54,620 nucleotides of DNA from Aerococcus viridans (GTDB lineage: Bacteria > Bacillota > Bacilli > Lactobacillales > Aerococcaceae). The position numbers and the translations under genes were made by a program. Of the stretch, positions 9,841-18,677 are shown piece by piece; position 1 is the stretch's first letter; each line of letters starts with the position of its first letter. Location: positions 1 to 54,620 of the forward strand of contig NZ_PNHQ01000014.1 in assembly GCF_002871935.1 (NCBI RefSeq). Reading direction: 5' to 3'. Under the pieces are notes generated by a model. The model worked only from the letters and a program-made list of their open reading frames with translations, was not told the DNA's origin and searched no databases.

Positions 9841-10913
9841 TATGCATCAACCTCCCCTTGAATGTAATGGTGGCCTTCAATTTTGTATTCTTCAACTGTA
9901 ATGCCTTCGTAGCCAATATAATCAATGGCTTCTTGTACCTTAGTAGCCTCGCCACTTAGGCTTAACAATAAAGTACCTACAGGAATATTTTGTAAGATTT
10001 CAATATTACCGAATAGAATATTGGCTTTAACTGAAAATTGTGTGGTTAATTGAGAAATTAACGGATCACCAGTTGAAGTACCTGAGAATGTTACACGGAT
10101 CACACGGTCATCTGGATGAATATTTAATAATTCCGGATTGTTCAAAACTTCTTGGATCCCTTTCTCAATTGGCGAAGCAGATTCAATAAAGTCTTTCGTT
10201 AATTTTTGCTGTGGATTTCTAAAGATATTAAATATTGTATCTTGTTCAACAACAACGCCATGTTCCATGACAGCAACACGATTACAAATCTCTTTGATTA
10301 CATGCATTTCATGTGTAATAATCACAATCGTTAAGTTTAATCGTTCATTCAATTCTTTCAGTAATTCTAGAATAGAGGATGTCGTTTTGGGATCTAAGGC
10401 TGATGTCGCCTCGTCACACAATAAGACATCTGGATCATTAGCCAAAGCTCTTGCAATAGCCACACGTTGTTTTTGTCCACCAGAAAGTTGACTTGGATAA
10501 GCATCTTTACGATCTGCTAAGCCTACTAATTCTAGTAATTCGTGAACCTTTTCTTTCTTCTCATCTTTGGATAACTTAGAATCCTTCAATGGAAAAAGGA
10601 CATTTCCCTCCACTGTTCTAGCATTCATTAGATTAAAGTGTTGAAAAATCATACCAATTTTTTTACGAGAAGCACGTAATTCAGCTTCAGATAAAGCATT
10701 GATTTCCTTATCATTGACAATTACTTGTCCTGAAGAAACAGGTTGCAAACGGTTGATAGTGCGCACAAGCGTAGATTTTCCCGCACCTGAATAGCCGATA
10801 ACGCCAAATATCTCCCCTTTTTCAATAGAAATATTGACATCTTTTACTGCGTCAACGATGCCATTTGGTGTTTCAAATTTTACCGCGACATCTTTTAAGT
10901 CTATAATTGACAT
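9840..10913 (-). CDS. metN: Methionine ABC transporter ATP-binding protein
   Basis: The 357-residue ATPase powers methionine uptake. Walker A is GYSGAGKS at residues 40-47, the signature LSGGQKQR and Walker B LLCDEATSALD follow, and the C-terminal NIL domain (about residues 265-350) would bind methionine for feedback inhibition. GAGG lies 8 bases before the ATG at 10913; the GTG three codons earlier is part of the ribosome site. It heads the three-gene operon. No S-box, T-box or SMK-box is seen in the 337-base upstream gap. Confidence 0.94.
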   Translation of the reverse strand: MSIIDLKDVAVKFETPNGIVDAVKDVNISIEKGEIFGVIGYSGAGKSTLVRTINRLQPVSSGQVIVNDKEINALSEAELRASRKKIGMIFQHFNLMNARTVEGNVLFPLKDSKLSKDEKKEKVHELLELVGLADRKDAYPSQLSGGQKQRVAIARALANDPDVLLCDEATSALDPKTTSSILELLKELNERLNLTIVIITHEMHVIKEICNRVAVMEHGVVVEQDTIFNIFRNPQQKLTKDFIESASPIEKGIQEVLNNPELLNIHPDDRVIRVTFSGTSTGDPLISQLTTQFSVKANILFGNIEILQNIPVGTLLLSLSGEATKVQEAIDYIGYEGITVEEYKIEGHHYIQGEVDA

Positions 10914-11250
10914 TAGTTTCACCTCTACATTTTACTTTATAAAGTTTCCTTTTTTATATTCAATCGGTTCATTCTATCATAAGATGACATCATTTAGTTT
11001 GATCTTGATTGATTTCCCCTTAAGGTAATAGCATTCCTTTGATTCCTCTATCTTCAATGTCCAGTTTGAAAAATGCCATCATTATTATTCCTACCATTTA
11101 TTTTAACAAGTAATCATTAGTTGGGATAATACGAATATAACATAACTATTGATAGCTTTTTTAGATCACATATTTGTTTACGTTTCTTTAATATAAAAAA
11201 GCCCAGTAGACACTCGCTAAAAAGCTGATGCTACATGGACTTTAAATAAA
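10914..11250. other. Gap upstream of metN (337 bases)
   Basis: The gap holds the metN ribosome site, the rplT terminator at its far end, and a possible 20-codon minus-strand reading frame (11020-11082) beginning ATGATG after AGGA. I find no match to a SAM riboswitch, an SMK box or a T-box. An AT-rich TATGATAGAAT near 10970-10982 on the minus strand may be the promoter region. Confidence 0.4.
11196..11246 (-). terminator. Terminator of the infC-rpmI-rplT operon
   Basis: Just after the rplT stop, AAAGTCCATGTAG and CTACTGGGCTTT pair on the minus strand around a long loop and are followed by TTTTTTATATT. Confidence 0.8.
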
Positions 11251-11610
11251 TTATTTGTTTAAAGCTGCTTTCGCTTGTTCACAAATTGCTGCAAATGCGT
11301 CTGCATCGTTAACTGCTAATTCAGCTAACATTTTACGGTTCATATCGATGTTCGCAACTTTTAAACCATTGATTAATGTGCTATAGCTCATTCCGTTCAT
11401 ACGAGCAGCTGCATTAATACGTGTAATCCATAAACGACGGAAGTCACGTTTCTTTTGACGACGGTCACGGTATGCGTAAGTGTATGATTTCATAACAGCT
11501 TGTTTAGCTGTTTTGTATAATTTAGACTTCGCACCGAAGTAACCTTTTGATAACTTAAGATATTTTTTACGACGACGACGTGTTACTGTTCCACCTTTAA
11601 CTCGAGCCAT
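11251..11610 (-). CDS. rplT: 50S ribosomal protein L20
   Basis: The 119-residue basic protein binds 23S rRNA early in large-subunit assembly. It shows the family pattern [20 protein letters not shown] and the [11 protein letters not shown] segment (residues about 61-71). A GGAGG lies upstream. In Bacillus, L20 also represses this operon by binding the leader RNA. Gene order infC-rpmI-rplT is standard. Confidence 0.98.
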   Translation of the reverse strand: MARVKGGTVTRRRRKKYLKLSKGYFGAKSKLYKTAKQAVMKSYTYAYRDRRQKKRDFRRLWITRINAAARMNGMSYSTLINGLKVANIDMNRKMLAELAVNDADAFAAICEQAKAALNK

Positions 11611-11663
11611 TTAATTTCCTCCTTTTAGTACTGTTCAGCCCGTGACTGAACGCTTAGATAATC

Positions 11664-11864
11664 TTATTTGTAAGTGTCCATCATTTGAGAAATACGTTTC
11701 ATATCTGATGAATGAACTGTTGTCGCTTGTTTATGTTGACGACGTTGTTTTTTAGTTTTACCGTGGAAACGGTGAGAACGTTCTGAATGACTACGTTTTA
11801 ATTTACCTGTAGCAGTCTTTTTGAAACGTTTAACTGAAGCGCGGTGAGTTTTTTGTTTTGGCAT
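11664..11864 (-). CDS. rpmI: 50S ribosomal protein L35
   Basis: The 66-residue protein begins [20 protein letters not shown] and contains the [14 protein letters not shown] block of L35. AGGAGG precedes the ATG. It lies between infC and rplT in the usual operon. Confidence 0.98.
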   Translation of the reverse strand: MPKQKTHRASVKRFKKTATGKLKRSHSERSHRFHGKTKKQRRQHKQATTVHSSDMKRISQMMDTYK

Positions 11865-11889
11865 GTTTTTTCCTCCTAAAATTGTTCAA

Positions 11890-12411
11890 TTATTTGTCAG
11901 TAGCTGGTGCCATTTGAAGAGACATTGAACGTCCCTCCATTTTTGGTCTTTGCTCAACTTCTGCAATATCTTTAAGCTCTTCTGCAAAGCGTTCTAGCAC
12001 TTCGCGTCCAATTTCTTTGTGCGTAATAGCACGACCACGGAAACGAATTGACGCTTTAACTTTGTCACCTTTTCCAAGGAATTTACGAGCTTGACGCAAT
12101 TTTGTTTCAAAATCATTTTTTTCAATCGTAGGAGATAAACGCACTTCCTTCAGATTGACTTGTTTTTGATTTTGACGTTGTTCACGCTCTTTCCGTTGTT
12201 GCTCATAACGGTATTTACCATAATCCATAATACGGGCAACTGGCGGTTTGGCGTTTGGTGATACTAGTACCAAGTCAAGTCCAGCTTGTTCAGCTTTATC
12301 CAAAGCCTCGTCTTTACTTAACACACCTAGCTGTTCACCTTCAGAATCAATTACACGAAGTTCACGTGCACGGATATTTTCATTTACGAACACATCTTTT
12401 GCGATAGTAAT
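11890..12411 (-). CDS. infC: Translation initiation factor IF-3 (ATT start)
   Basis: IF-3 keeps 30S and 50S subunits apart and checks start codons. The 173-residue protein has the N-domain [15 protein letters not shown], the linker [12 protein letters not shown] and the C-domain [13 protein letters not shown]. No ATG exists near the homologous N-terminus. The codon that matches other IF-3 proteins (M-T-I-A-K-D) is ATT at 12411, with GGAGG just 3 bases upstream; an ATC two codons on has spacing 9. Rare starts such as AUU are characteristic of infC and underlie its self-control. The longer open frame to 12534 runs through the leader terminator and is not the gene. Confidence 0.93.
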   Translation of the reverse strand: MTIAKDVFVNENIRARELRVIDSEGEQLGVLSKDEALDKAEQAGLDLVLVSPNAKPPVARIMDYGKYRYEQQRKEREQRQNQKQVNLKEVRLSPTIEKNDFETKLRQARKFLGKGDKVKASIRFRGRAITHKEIGREVLERFAEELKDIAEVEQRPKMEGRSMSLQMAPATDK

Positions 12412-12629
12412 ACACCTCCATTGATGCTTTATAAAGAGAATTTTTTCTGCAAAACTGCATATATCTGTATGAAAGAGAAATTTCACATAGAAAAAACGAC
12501 GGATAGTACAAACTCTACCCGTCATATTAAGCACACAGATCGTGTCTGTGTGAACTGAATATCTATCAACCAGAGGACGTAACTTGTCAACTCAGGTGAG
12601 AAACGGGTGTTTCTGCTTCTTTTCTCAAC
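12412..12629 (-). ncRNA. L20-type leader (attenuator) of infC-rpmI-rplT
   Basis: About 218 bases lie between the promoter and infC. The RNA holds a perfect hairpin CACACAGA / TCTGTGTG at 12532-12552. An intrinsic terminator (GACGGGTAG / CTATCCGTC plus TTTTTT) follows at 12491-12524, before the coding region. This layout matches leaders in which r-protein L20 binding promotes premature termination. The assignment rests on position and architecture; I could not run a covariance-model match. Confidence 0.7.
12491..12524 (-). terminator. Leader terminator upstream of infC
   Basis: GACGGGTAG pairs with CTATCCGTC and six T follow on the minus strand. It lies 80 bases before the infC start, so it acts as an attenuator, not as the end of a gene. 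Confidence 0.8.
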
Positions 12630-12635
12630 CTCCAT

Positions 12636-12664
12636 AGTGTAACATCCTTACATCAACTTGTCAA
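12636..12664 (-). promoter_or_regulatory. Promoter of the infC operon
   Basis: TTGACA (12659-12664) and TACACT (12636-12641) are separated by exactly 17 bases on the minus strand. This is a near-consensus vegetative promoter placing the start near 12629. Confidence 0.85.
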
Positions 12665-12673
12665 TCATCTCTT

Positions 12674-13120
12674 TTAAACTCTTACTTTAGTCAATTCACG
12701 AATTGGGCGTCCTTTTTCATCATAAACAAAATCCTTTACACGCTCTCCATTCCCCATTGCTACTAATAATAAGTCTCGATAAGGTTCTGCCAATTCTTCA
12801 AATAGGAAAGTTTCATCATCTAATTGCTCTAGTTTGCGTTTACTGTCGATCTCACCAGGACTTCTCAACTTATATTTTTTTGATGGTAATTTATCTAGTA
12901 CTCGTTTTTCAATGCGATAGTAGTAATTATCATCACCATATGTAATTTCGAGCGCACCAGAGTTAGTTCGTCTTTTATTTACATCGGTATAATTTTCTTG
13001 ATGAAGCGTCCACCAGCTTTGAATGCCCTCTAAAGCCTCTTCCTCGCTAGCATATGATCCATGTTCTTTTCGAACACCGTCGCGTCGATTTTCCCAGTAG
13101 TTTGTGTAAACTTCAACCAT
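12674..13120 (-). CDS. Hypothetical cytoplasmic protein, 148 residues
   Basis: I do not recognise this family with confidence. The protein is hydrophilic, without signal peptide or membrane segment, rich in Glu, Arg and Tyr. It begins MVEVYTNYWENRRDG and has a conserved-looking aromatic patch (GIQSWWTLHQENY) and a C-terminal segment DFVYDEKGRPIRELTKV. The ATG at 13120 has GGAG 8 bases upstream; two codons earlier also read as starts but overlap that site. It lies between the infC promoter and the orphan MetQ gene, apparently as its own unit. Confidence 0.75.
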   Translation of the reverse strand: MVEVYTNYWENRRDGVRKEHGSYASEEEALEGIQSWWTLHQENYTDVNKRRTNSGALEITYGDDNYYYRIEKRVLDKLPSKKYKLRSPGEIDSKRKLEQLDDETFLFEELAEPYRDLLLVAMGNGERVKDFVYDEKGRPIRELTKVRV

Positions 13121-13217
13121 ATACATCACTCCTATTTATTTGATACCTCTATCATAAAGGAAATGACAACTGGATGTAAACGTTTTCTATGAATATTCAT
13201 CTTTTCTTCATTAAGTC

Positions 13218-14036
13218 TTAATCAGGTAGAATCCAATATGTTTCATCTGAATTATGATTGATTTCTTCAATTTGTGCCTTAAATTCATCCGAATGATATA
13301 TATCCACTACCGCTTGCACCCAATCTGCTTCTGCCGTTTCCGGGTCTGAAACAACTGCTTGCAATAATAAATCTTCACGCACATCCTCGGCTAATAACAT
13401 TGTAGAGAAGTCAACACCCGCATCATAGGCAATGGAACCCGGGATAATAGCATAAGCTAAATCTTCCAACGTTCTAGGAATAGTTGCTGATTGCATAGGG
13501 ATTATATCTATACCTTTAATATTTTCTGCAATATCATCTACCGTTAGCTTTTCTAGGTTTGCGTCATCGTTAAAAGTAATCCAACCAGCTTTTTCTAAAA
13601 CGAGTAAGGCTCTTGTATAATTTGACGGATCATCCGGAATACCAACACGGTCTCCACTTGATACTGCTGTTAAGTCATCTTTCGTTCCTGGAAATAAACC
13701 TGTTGGCACTGTTGGAACGGGCGTAACAGCTGTTAAATCTGCGCCTGCTTCTTGGTTGAAGTTTTCTAGATATAAAGAATGTTGATCCACATTTAAATCA
13801 GCAGAACCTTCCTGTAAACCCACATTTGCTGAACGTAAGTCTGTAAACTCAATTTGTTCAACTGTATAACCTTCTTCTTCTAATTTAGGCGCAACTTGAT
13901 CTAAAAATAACACACTATAAGGACCCGGAGAAGTTGCCACTCTAATCGTTGCTTCCCCACTATTCTCACTGGCACAAGCACCTAATACCAAAGTAGATAA
14001 AGAAAACAACCCAATTTTAACCAAAAATTTCATCAT
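13218..14036 (-). CDS. Orphan MetQ/NlpA-family substrate-binding lipoprotein
   Basis: The 272-residue lipoprotein has a signal peptide ending LGAC (Cys21). The mature domain resembles MetQ (LQEGSADLNVDQHSLYLENF, GIPDDPSNYTRALLVLEKAG, IPRTLEDLAYAII). It would bind an amino acid, perhaps methionine or a derivative, but the sequence has diverged from the MetQ at 8217. No ABC permease or ATPase adjoins it, so it may dock onto the MetNI pair 3 kb away. GGGGG lies 6 bases before the chosen ATG. Confidence 0.88.
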   Translation of the reverse strand: MMKFLVKIGLFSLSTLVLGACASENSGEATIRVATSPGPYSVLFLDQVAPKLEEEGYTVEQIEFTDLRSANVGLQEGSADLNVDQHSLYLENFNQEAGADLTAVTPVPTVPTGLFPGTKDDLTAVSSGDRVGIPDDPSNYTRALLVLEKAGWITFNDDANLEKLTVDDIAENIKGIDIIPMQSATIPRTLEDLAYAIIPGSIAYDAGVDFSTMLLAEDVREDLLLQAVVSDPETAEADWVQAVVDIYHSDEFKAQIEEINHNSDETYWILPD

Positions 14037-14166
14037 ATCCATCCCCCATATTACATTATTTTCTACGACAACTTGATTATAGATATATTTAACAAATATT
14101 GATAATATCTAAGATAAATCACTACTAATCGTTTAAATCTATAACAACTATTAAAAGCATATTAGA

Positions 14167-14177
14167 TTTGCTATAAT
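14167..14177 (+). promoter_or_regulatory. Extended -10 promoter of tag
   Basis: TTTGCTATAAT contains TGn directly before a consensus TATAAT (14172-14177), 52 bases before the tag start. No clear -35 is needed for this promoter type. Confidence 0.55.
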
Positions 14178-14229
14178 TTGAATTAATCTTATTTATTATA
14201 ATTTTTGCTAAGAAAAAAGGGGTTTTTTC

Positions 14230-14763
14230 ATGCATACACGGTGCCAATTTGCTAACACGACAGAAATGATTGCCTATCATGATAACGAATGGGGACAAAT
14301 TAAAACAACAAGCCAGCAAGTCTTTGAAGCGCTGTGTTTAGAATCTATGCAGGCAGGTTTATCTTGGTCTATCATTTTGAAAAAACGACTTGCACTTAGA
14401 CAAGCATTTGCCCAATTTGATATCACTCAACTGGCTAAGTTTGATGAAGCAGATATAGACCGATTAATGACGAACAAAGGTATCATTCGCCACCGGAAAA
14501 AAATTCAGGCTATGGTAAATAACGCTCAGTGTGCTTTAGCTATTGAAGATGACCCAGAATTACCCGACTTTAAACACTATATCTATGAAACAGCACAGCA
14601 ATTACTTGAAGATTATGATTGCAATGAAGAAGAAATCAATAAAGCCTTTATGAAATTATTGAAAAAACGTGGTTTTAAATTTATTGGGCCTACTACCATT
14701 GAATCTTTTTTAGAGACCATTGGTGTCTATAACCACCACGATCTACAATGTTACCTTAGATAA
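14230..14763 (+). CDS. tag: DNA-3-methyladenine glycosylase I
   Basis: This base-excision repair enzyme removes 3-methyladenine from alkylated DNA. The 177-residue protein has MIAYHDNEWG, EALCLESMQAGLSW and GFKFIGPTTIESF. The zinc ligands of the family are all present: C5, H17, H170 and C174 (H-x3-C at the C-terminus). AAAAGGGG precedes the ATG by 7 bases. It is transcribed divergently from the orphan MetQ gene. Confidence 0.95.
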   Translation: MHTRCQFANTTEMIAYHDNEWGQIKTTSQQVFEALCLESMQAGLSWSIILKKRLALRQAFAQFDITQLAKFDEADIDRLMTNKGIIRHRKKIQAMVNNAQCALAIEDDPELPDFKHYIYETAQQLLEDYDCNEEEINKAFMKLLKKRGFKFIGPTTIESFLETIGVYNHHDLQCYLR

Positions 14764-14869
14764 TCATGATATTAATATCATGATGACTTAGATTTTACAT
14801 ATTTTTATTACTAGTCCTTTATAATGGGAAATAGCGAATGATAAACACAATATATATAAGGAGAGTTTT

Positions 14870-16051
14870 ATGCCGTTAAATATTAACCAACAAAAATGGG
14901 ATCCTTTTGTTGTCCAACGTTTAAACACAGTTATACAGGAATCCGCATCTGATTTAGGTACAGATAAGGCTGATACTGAATATGCTGTGTTTGATTTTGA
15001 TAATACAACCATCATGCACGATATAGAAGACCATTTAATGATGTATATGATAGACCATTTAGCCTATAAAATGACGCCTGATGAGTTCTATGAAGTATTA
15101 ACAAATGGACCTATGAATTTCAATCAGCCTATTTTTTCCAACTCACAAAATAAAGCTACCTATCTTGATTTGGCTAATGATATTATTGCGCAATATCAAG
15201 TCTTATACACAGATTATATCTCTTTAGATGAGAACGAACGTTTACCACTAGAGCAAGTAAAAGAGTGGACACAATTTGATGAGTTTGCCACAAAGCTGCG
15301 GTTATTTTATCAAAAAGTAGGTAGCGAATTTCAAAGAACGCCTGGTAAAAATTCACCTATTTATTGGTTTAAAGGCTATACAGTAAATGAGTTTAAAGAC
15401 GTATCTATTGCTGTATTCGAAGATGCTTTAGCTAAACCTATTGCACTTCGTCGACTATCCTCTAGCCCACATATTCAAAGTAAGGTTGGAGAAGTTGAAG
15501 CTACTATCCAACAAGGGATCCGGATTGCTGACGAAATACTCAATTTATGGCAAGCATTAAAAGATAATAATATTACAATTTATATCATTACAGCGAGTCC
15601 AATTGATTTAGTTCGTTCAATCGTAACCAAGCCCCCCTTTAATTTAGATGCAAGTCAGGTCTTTGGCCAATGCTATGATGTTGATCAAGAAGGGGTGATA
15701 GATTCTCGCCTAGAAGCAGGAACATATATTACTAAAGGTCTAGGAAAAGTTGAAGTAATCAAAAACTTTATGGTAGAAACACACGGTAAAGAGCCAGCCA
15801 TGGTGTTTGGCGATTCAATGGGGGATTACCCAATGATGACACAGCTACCTTCTGTTAAACTATCCGTACTATTTAATAGATATGCTAGTGACCGGACACA
15901 ACAATTAGTTGCGAAAGGTATCAACATGTACAATCAAAAAAATGCAAATCTAGTGGTACAAGGACGCGATGAAAATAAAGGCACACTGCGTCCGAACATG
16001 GCAACGATTCCATTAGGTCAATTAGAGCCAGTGTTACAAGTAGTTGAATAA
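14870..16051 (+). CDS. HAD-superfamily phosphatase (phosphoserine/phosphorylcholine phosphatase-like)
   Basis: The 393-residue protein has the HAD motifs: DFDNT at 42-46 (nucleophile Asp42), the ITASP motif II near residue 243, and VFGDSMGDYPMM carrying the motif IV acids. The large helical cap between motifs I and II and the overall length resemble the phosphorylcholine/phosphoserine phosphatase branch. There is no signal peptide, so it acts in the cytoplasm. The substrate is not determined. AGGAGA lies 5 bases before the ATG. It is a single gene with its own terminator. Confidence 0.8.
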   Translation: MPLNINQQKWDPFVVQRLNTVIQESASDLGTDKADTEYAVFDFDNTTIMHDIEDHLMMYMIDHLAYKMTPDEFYEVLTNGPMNFNQPIFSNSQNKATYLDLANDIIAQYQVLYTDYISLDENERLPLEQVKEWTQFDEFATKLRLFYQKVGSEFQRTPGKNSPIYWFKGYTVNEFKDVSIAVFEDALAKPIALRRLSSSPHIQSKVGEVEATIQQGIRIADEILNLWQALKDNNITIYIITASPIDLVRSIVTKPPFNLDASQVFGQCYDVDQEGVIDSRLEAGTYITKGLGKVEVIKNFMVETHGKEPAMVFGDSMGDYPMMTQLPSVKLSVLFNRYASDRTQQLVAKGINMYNQKNANLVVQGRDENKGTLRPNMATIPLGQLEPVLQVVE

Positions 16052-16060
16052 TGTTTTAAG

Positions 16061-16100
16061 AAAAAAAGAAGGCTGCGAAAATATCTCGGCCTTCTTTTTT
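16061..16100 (+). terminator. Terminator of the HAD phosphatase gene
   Basis: AAGAAGGC and GCCTTCTT pair around a 15-base loop, with A and T runs on both sides. It can serve both strands and is the nearest classical terminator for thrS too. Its sequence (GGCTGCGAAAATATCTCGGCC) resembles the terminal hairpin of the dispersed repeat at 8009. Confidence 0.85.
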
Positions 16101-16136
16101 GTATATTCAAATTTTAAAGGTTAAACGCATGACAGC

Positions 16137-16376
16137 TTTTAGTCGGGTTCGTCCCTCCAGAAAGGTCTGCGTTTCAGATGAAGTTGTTGTTGACTGTCTC
16201 ATCTACTGCCTTCATCTTCCAACGGTTCCTTTCTTAGCGTCGGGGCTCGCACCCTGTTTTAGTCAGGTTCGTCCCTCCAGAAAGGTCTGCGTTTCAGATG
16301 AAGTTGTTGTTGACTGTCTCATCTACTGCCTTCATCTTCCAACGGTTCCTTTCTTAGCGTCGGAGCTCGCACCCTT
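16137..16376. repeat. Tandem duplication of a 120-bp structured unit
   Basis: Copy 1 is 16137-16256 and copy 2 is 16257-16376. They are identical but for a G/A change at 16145/16265, a G/A change at 16244/16364 and the last base. Each unit has nested inverted arms: AGAAAGG (16159-16165) with CCTTTCT (16228-16234), and AGATGAAG (16176-16183) with CTTCATCT (16210-16217). Each unit also carries two related 15-17 base ends (GTCGGGTTCGTCCCT and GTCGGGGCTCGCACCCT). Copy 2 abuts the thrS stop codon. I do not recognise the unit. Confidence 0.95.
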
Positions 16377-18304
16377 TATTTATATGCTTCGATGTCTTGT
16401 TCTAATTGTGCTAAGAATTCATCAAATGGCATTGATGATGTTTCTTTGGAGCCGTAGCGACGTATTGTTACTGTGCTTTCAGCTATTTCATTGTCACCAA
16501 AGACTAATTGATATGGAATTTTTTGTGTTTGGGCTTCACGGATCTTGTAACCCATTTTTTCGTTACGATTATCTACTTCAACACGCATACCCGCAGCTTG
16601 CATACGACGACGAATTGCTTCAACATGGTCACCGTGTGCTTCATCGTTAACTGGAATTAATTTAGCTTGGACTGGTGCTAACCAAGTTGGGAATGCCCCT
16701 TTATATTCTTCAATTAAGTAAGCAACGAAGCGTTCCATAGTTGAAACAACACCACGATGGATAACTACTGGACGATGAGTGTCTTGACCATCTTGACCAA
16801 CATAAGTTAAGTCAAAGCGTTCTGGTAATAGGAAGTCTAATTGAACAGTAGACATGGTTTCTTCATTACCTAAAGCAGTTTTCATTTGAACGTCTAATTT
16901 AGGACCATAGAATGCTGCTTCACCTTCTGCTTCAAAATAATCTAGACCTAGATCATCCATTGCTTCTTTAAGCATTGCTTGTGCTTTTTCCCACATTTCA
17001 TCATCATCAAAATATTTATCCGTATTGTTTGGATCACGGTAAGATAAACGGAAACGATAGTCTGTAATATTAAAATCATCATAAACTTGTTTGATTAACT
17101 GAATTACACGGGTGAATTCTTCCTTAATTTGGTCTGGACGTACAAAGATATGCGCATCATTTAAAGTCATTTCACGTACACGTTGTAAACCAGATAAGGC
17201 ACCAGATTTTTCGTAACGGTGCATCATACCTAATTCCGCAATTCGAACTGGAAATTCACGATATGAGTGAATTTCATTTTTATAAATCATCATGTGATGT
17301 GGGCAGTTCATTGGACGTAAAACTAATTGTTCACCATCACCCATATCCATTGGTGGAAACATATCTTCATGATAGTGGTCCCAGTGACCAGAAGTTTTAT
17401 ATAATTCAACATCTGCCATAATTGGTGTATACACATGTTCATAACCTAAAGAAACTTCTTTATCTACGATATAACGTTCGATAATACGGCGGATTGTAGC
17501 ACCTTTTGGTAACCAGAATGGTAAGCCAGAACCAACTTCAGGATTTACCATGAAGATGTCTAATTCTTTACCTAATTTACGGTGATCACGTTCTTTAGCT
17601 TCCTCACGTTGCTTGATAAACTCTTTTAAGTCACGTTTTTCAAAGAAGGCCGTACCGTAAACACGTTGCATCATTTTGTTATCTGAATTACCTCTCCAAT
17701 ATGCACCGGCAACAGATAATAATTTGAATTCTTTAATATAACCAGTTGATGGTACGTGAATTCCACGGCAAAGGTCGGTGAATTCACCTTGTGAATATAC
17801 TGTTAGCGTTTCATCTTCCGGTAAATCTGCGATGATTTCCAGTTTATATTCATCATCCGCAAAGATTTCGTTCGCTTCAGCACGTGTCACTTCGCGACGT
17901 TCAATTGGATAATTTTCTTTTACAATTTTGGCCATTTCCGCTTCAATTACTGGTAAATCTTCTTCAGTAATTTGTTTTTCTTGGTCAGTATCATAATAAA
18001 AGCCTGTTTCAATAGCTGGACCGACACCGAATCTAATGCTTGGATACAAACGTTTCATTGCTTGTGCCATTAAATGAGCAGTAGAGTGACGTAAGATGCC
18101 TAAAGCATCCTCATGTTTAGGATCTACAATTTCGATAGCGCCACCTTCATTAATTGGTGCATTTAAGTCGACCAATTCACCGTCAATTTTAGCTGCTATT
18201 GCGCGTTTTGCTAATGAGTTACTAATTGATGCAGCAACGTCACGTCCAGTAACGCCTGCTTCGAATGATTTTTTCGCCCCATCTGGGAATACTAATTCAA
18301 TCAT
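16376..18304 (-). CDS. thrS: Threonyl-tRNA synthetase
   Basis: The 642-residue class II enzyme charges tRNA-Thr. It has the N-terminal TGS domain (residues 1-62), the editing domain with [11 protein letters not shown], the catalytic core with [12 protein letters not shown] (zinc Cys) and the anticodon-binding C-terminus. Length is normal. I start it at the ATG at 18304, 7 bases after GGGAGG; ten extra in-frame codons upstream cover the ribosome site. A T-box leader controls it. Downstream there is no private terminator but the tandem 120-bp repeats. Confidence 0.98.
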   Translation of the reverse strand: MIELVFPDGAKKSFEAGVTGRDVAASISNSLAKRAIAAKIDGELVDLNAPINEGGAIEIVDPKHEDALGILRHSTAHLMAQAMKRLYPSIRFGVGPAIETGFYYDTDQEKQITEEDLPVIEAEMAKIVKENYPIERREVTRAEANEIFADDEYKLEIIADLPEDETLTVYSQGEFTDLCRGIHVPSTGYIKEFKLLSVAGAYWRGNSDNKMMQRVYGTAFFEKRDLKEFIKQREEAKERDHRKLGKELDIFMVNPEVGSGLPFWLPKGATIRRIIERYIVDKEVSLGYEHVYTPIMADVELYKTSGHWDHYHEDMFPPMDMGDGEQLVLRPMNCPHHMMIYKNEIHSYREFPVRIAELGMMHRYEKSGALSGLQRVREMTLNDAHIFVRPDQIKEEFTRVIQLIKQVYDDFNITDYRFRLSYRDPNNTDKYFDDDEMWEKAQAMLKEAMDDLGLDYFEAEGEAAFYGPKLDVQMKTALGNEETMSTVQLDFLLPERFDLTYVGQDGQDTHRPVVIHRGVVSTMERFVAYLIEEYKGAFPTWLAPVQAKLIPVNDEAHGDHVEAIRRRMQAAGMRVEVDNRNEKMGYKIREAQTQKIPYQLVFGDNEIAESTVTIRRYGSKETSSMPFDEFLAQLEQDIEAYK

Positions 18305-18332
18305 GTTTTGCCTCCCTTTCCCTTTTAAAAAC

Positions 18333-18373
18333 AAAAAAGCCCCACCCTAGCCTATAAGACTAGAATGGGACGC
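18333..18373 (-). terminator. T-box terminator hairpin before thrS
   Basis: CCCATTCTAG and CTAGGGTGGG pair with two wobble pairs on the minus strand and are followed by GCTTTTTTG. It is mutually exclusive with the antiterminator that contains the T-box. Confidence 0.85.
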
Positions 18374-18613
18374 TAATAAACAATATGCGTGGTTCCACCC
18401 AATTTTAATAAAATATGCAAGGCATATCTTATCCTCATATGCTGATAATGGGGGCAACCCTTACACCTTATTAAATGTGCTCTCAGCCATTTACTTCGAT
18501 GCTATCTAAAGAGTGGTTCGCCATATGATATTGCAAGTTTTTCACTAACCAACTTGTCTCTAATGTCCAACCCTAAAGCTTGTCTCTTATTTTCGATATC
18601 ATTATCTTATTCC
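18333..18613 (-). promoter_or_regulatory. T-box riboswitch leader of thrS
   Basis: The minus-strand leader holds the T-box TGGGTGGAACCACGC (18387-18401), whose TGGA would pair with a tRNA 3' end having a U discriminator base, as in tRNA-Thr. A terminator (CCCATTCTAG / CTAGGGTGGG with T6) follows. The 5' part has the typical GAGACAAG start of stem I. A Thr codon (ACC or ACT) in AACCACTC near 18511-18519 could be the specifier, but I have not modelled the loop. Uncharged tRNA-Thr would switch thrS on. Confidence 0.9.
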
Positions 18614-18619
18614 AAAATA

Positions 18620-18648
18620 AGTATAAGCATCACATATATAATTGTCAA
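18620..18648 (-). promoter_or_regulatory. Promoter of thrS
   Basis: TTGACA (18643-18648) and TATACT (18620-18625) are 17 bases apart on the minus strand, a near-consensus promoter directly upstream of the T-box leader. Confidence 0.85.
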
Positions 18649-18677
18649 ATCAAAATTCATATAAATGTTCTTATGAA

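Noticed and set aside
12412..12534. Longer infC form of 214 residues
   Set aside because: The extra codons run through the leader terminator, and their product does not look like IF-3; homology starts at the ATT codon.
16129..16650. Plus-strand reading frame through both 120-bp units (starting at an ATG after AAAGG)
   Set aside because: It stays open because 120 is a multiple of 3, then runs about 270 bases antisense into thrS. It starts right after a strong terminator, and its protein has no recognised family.
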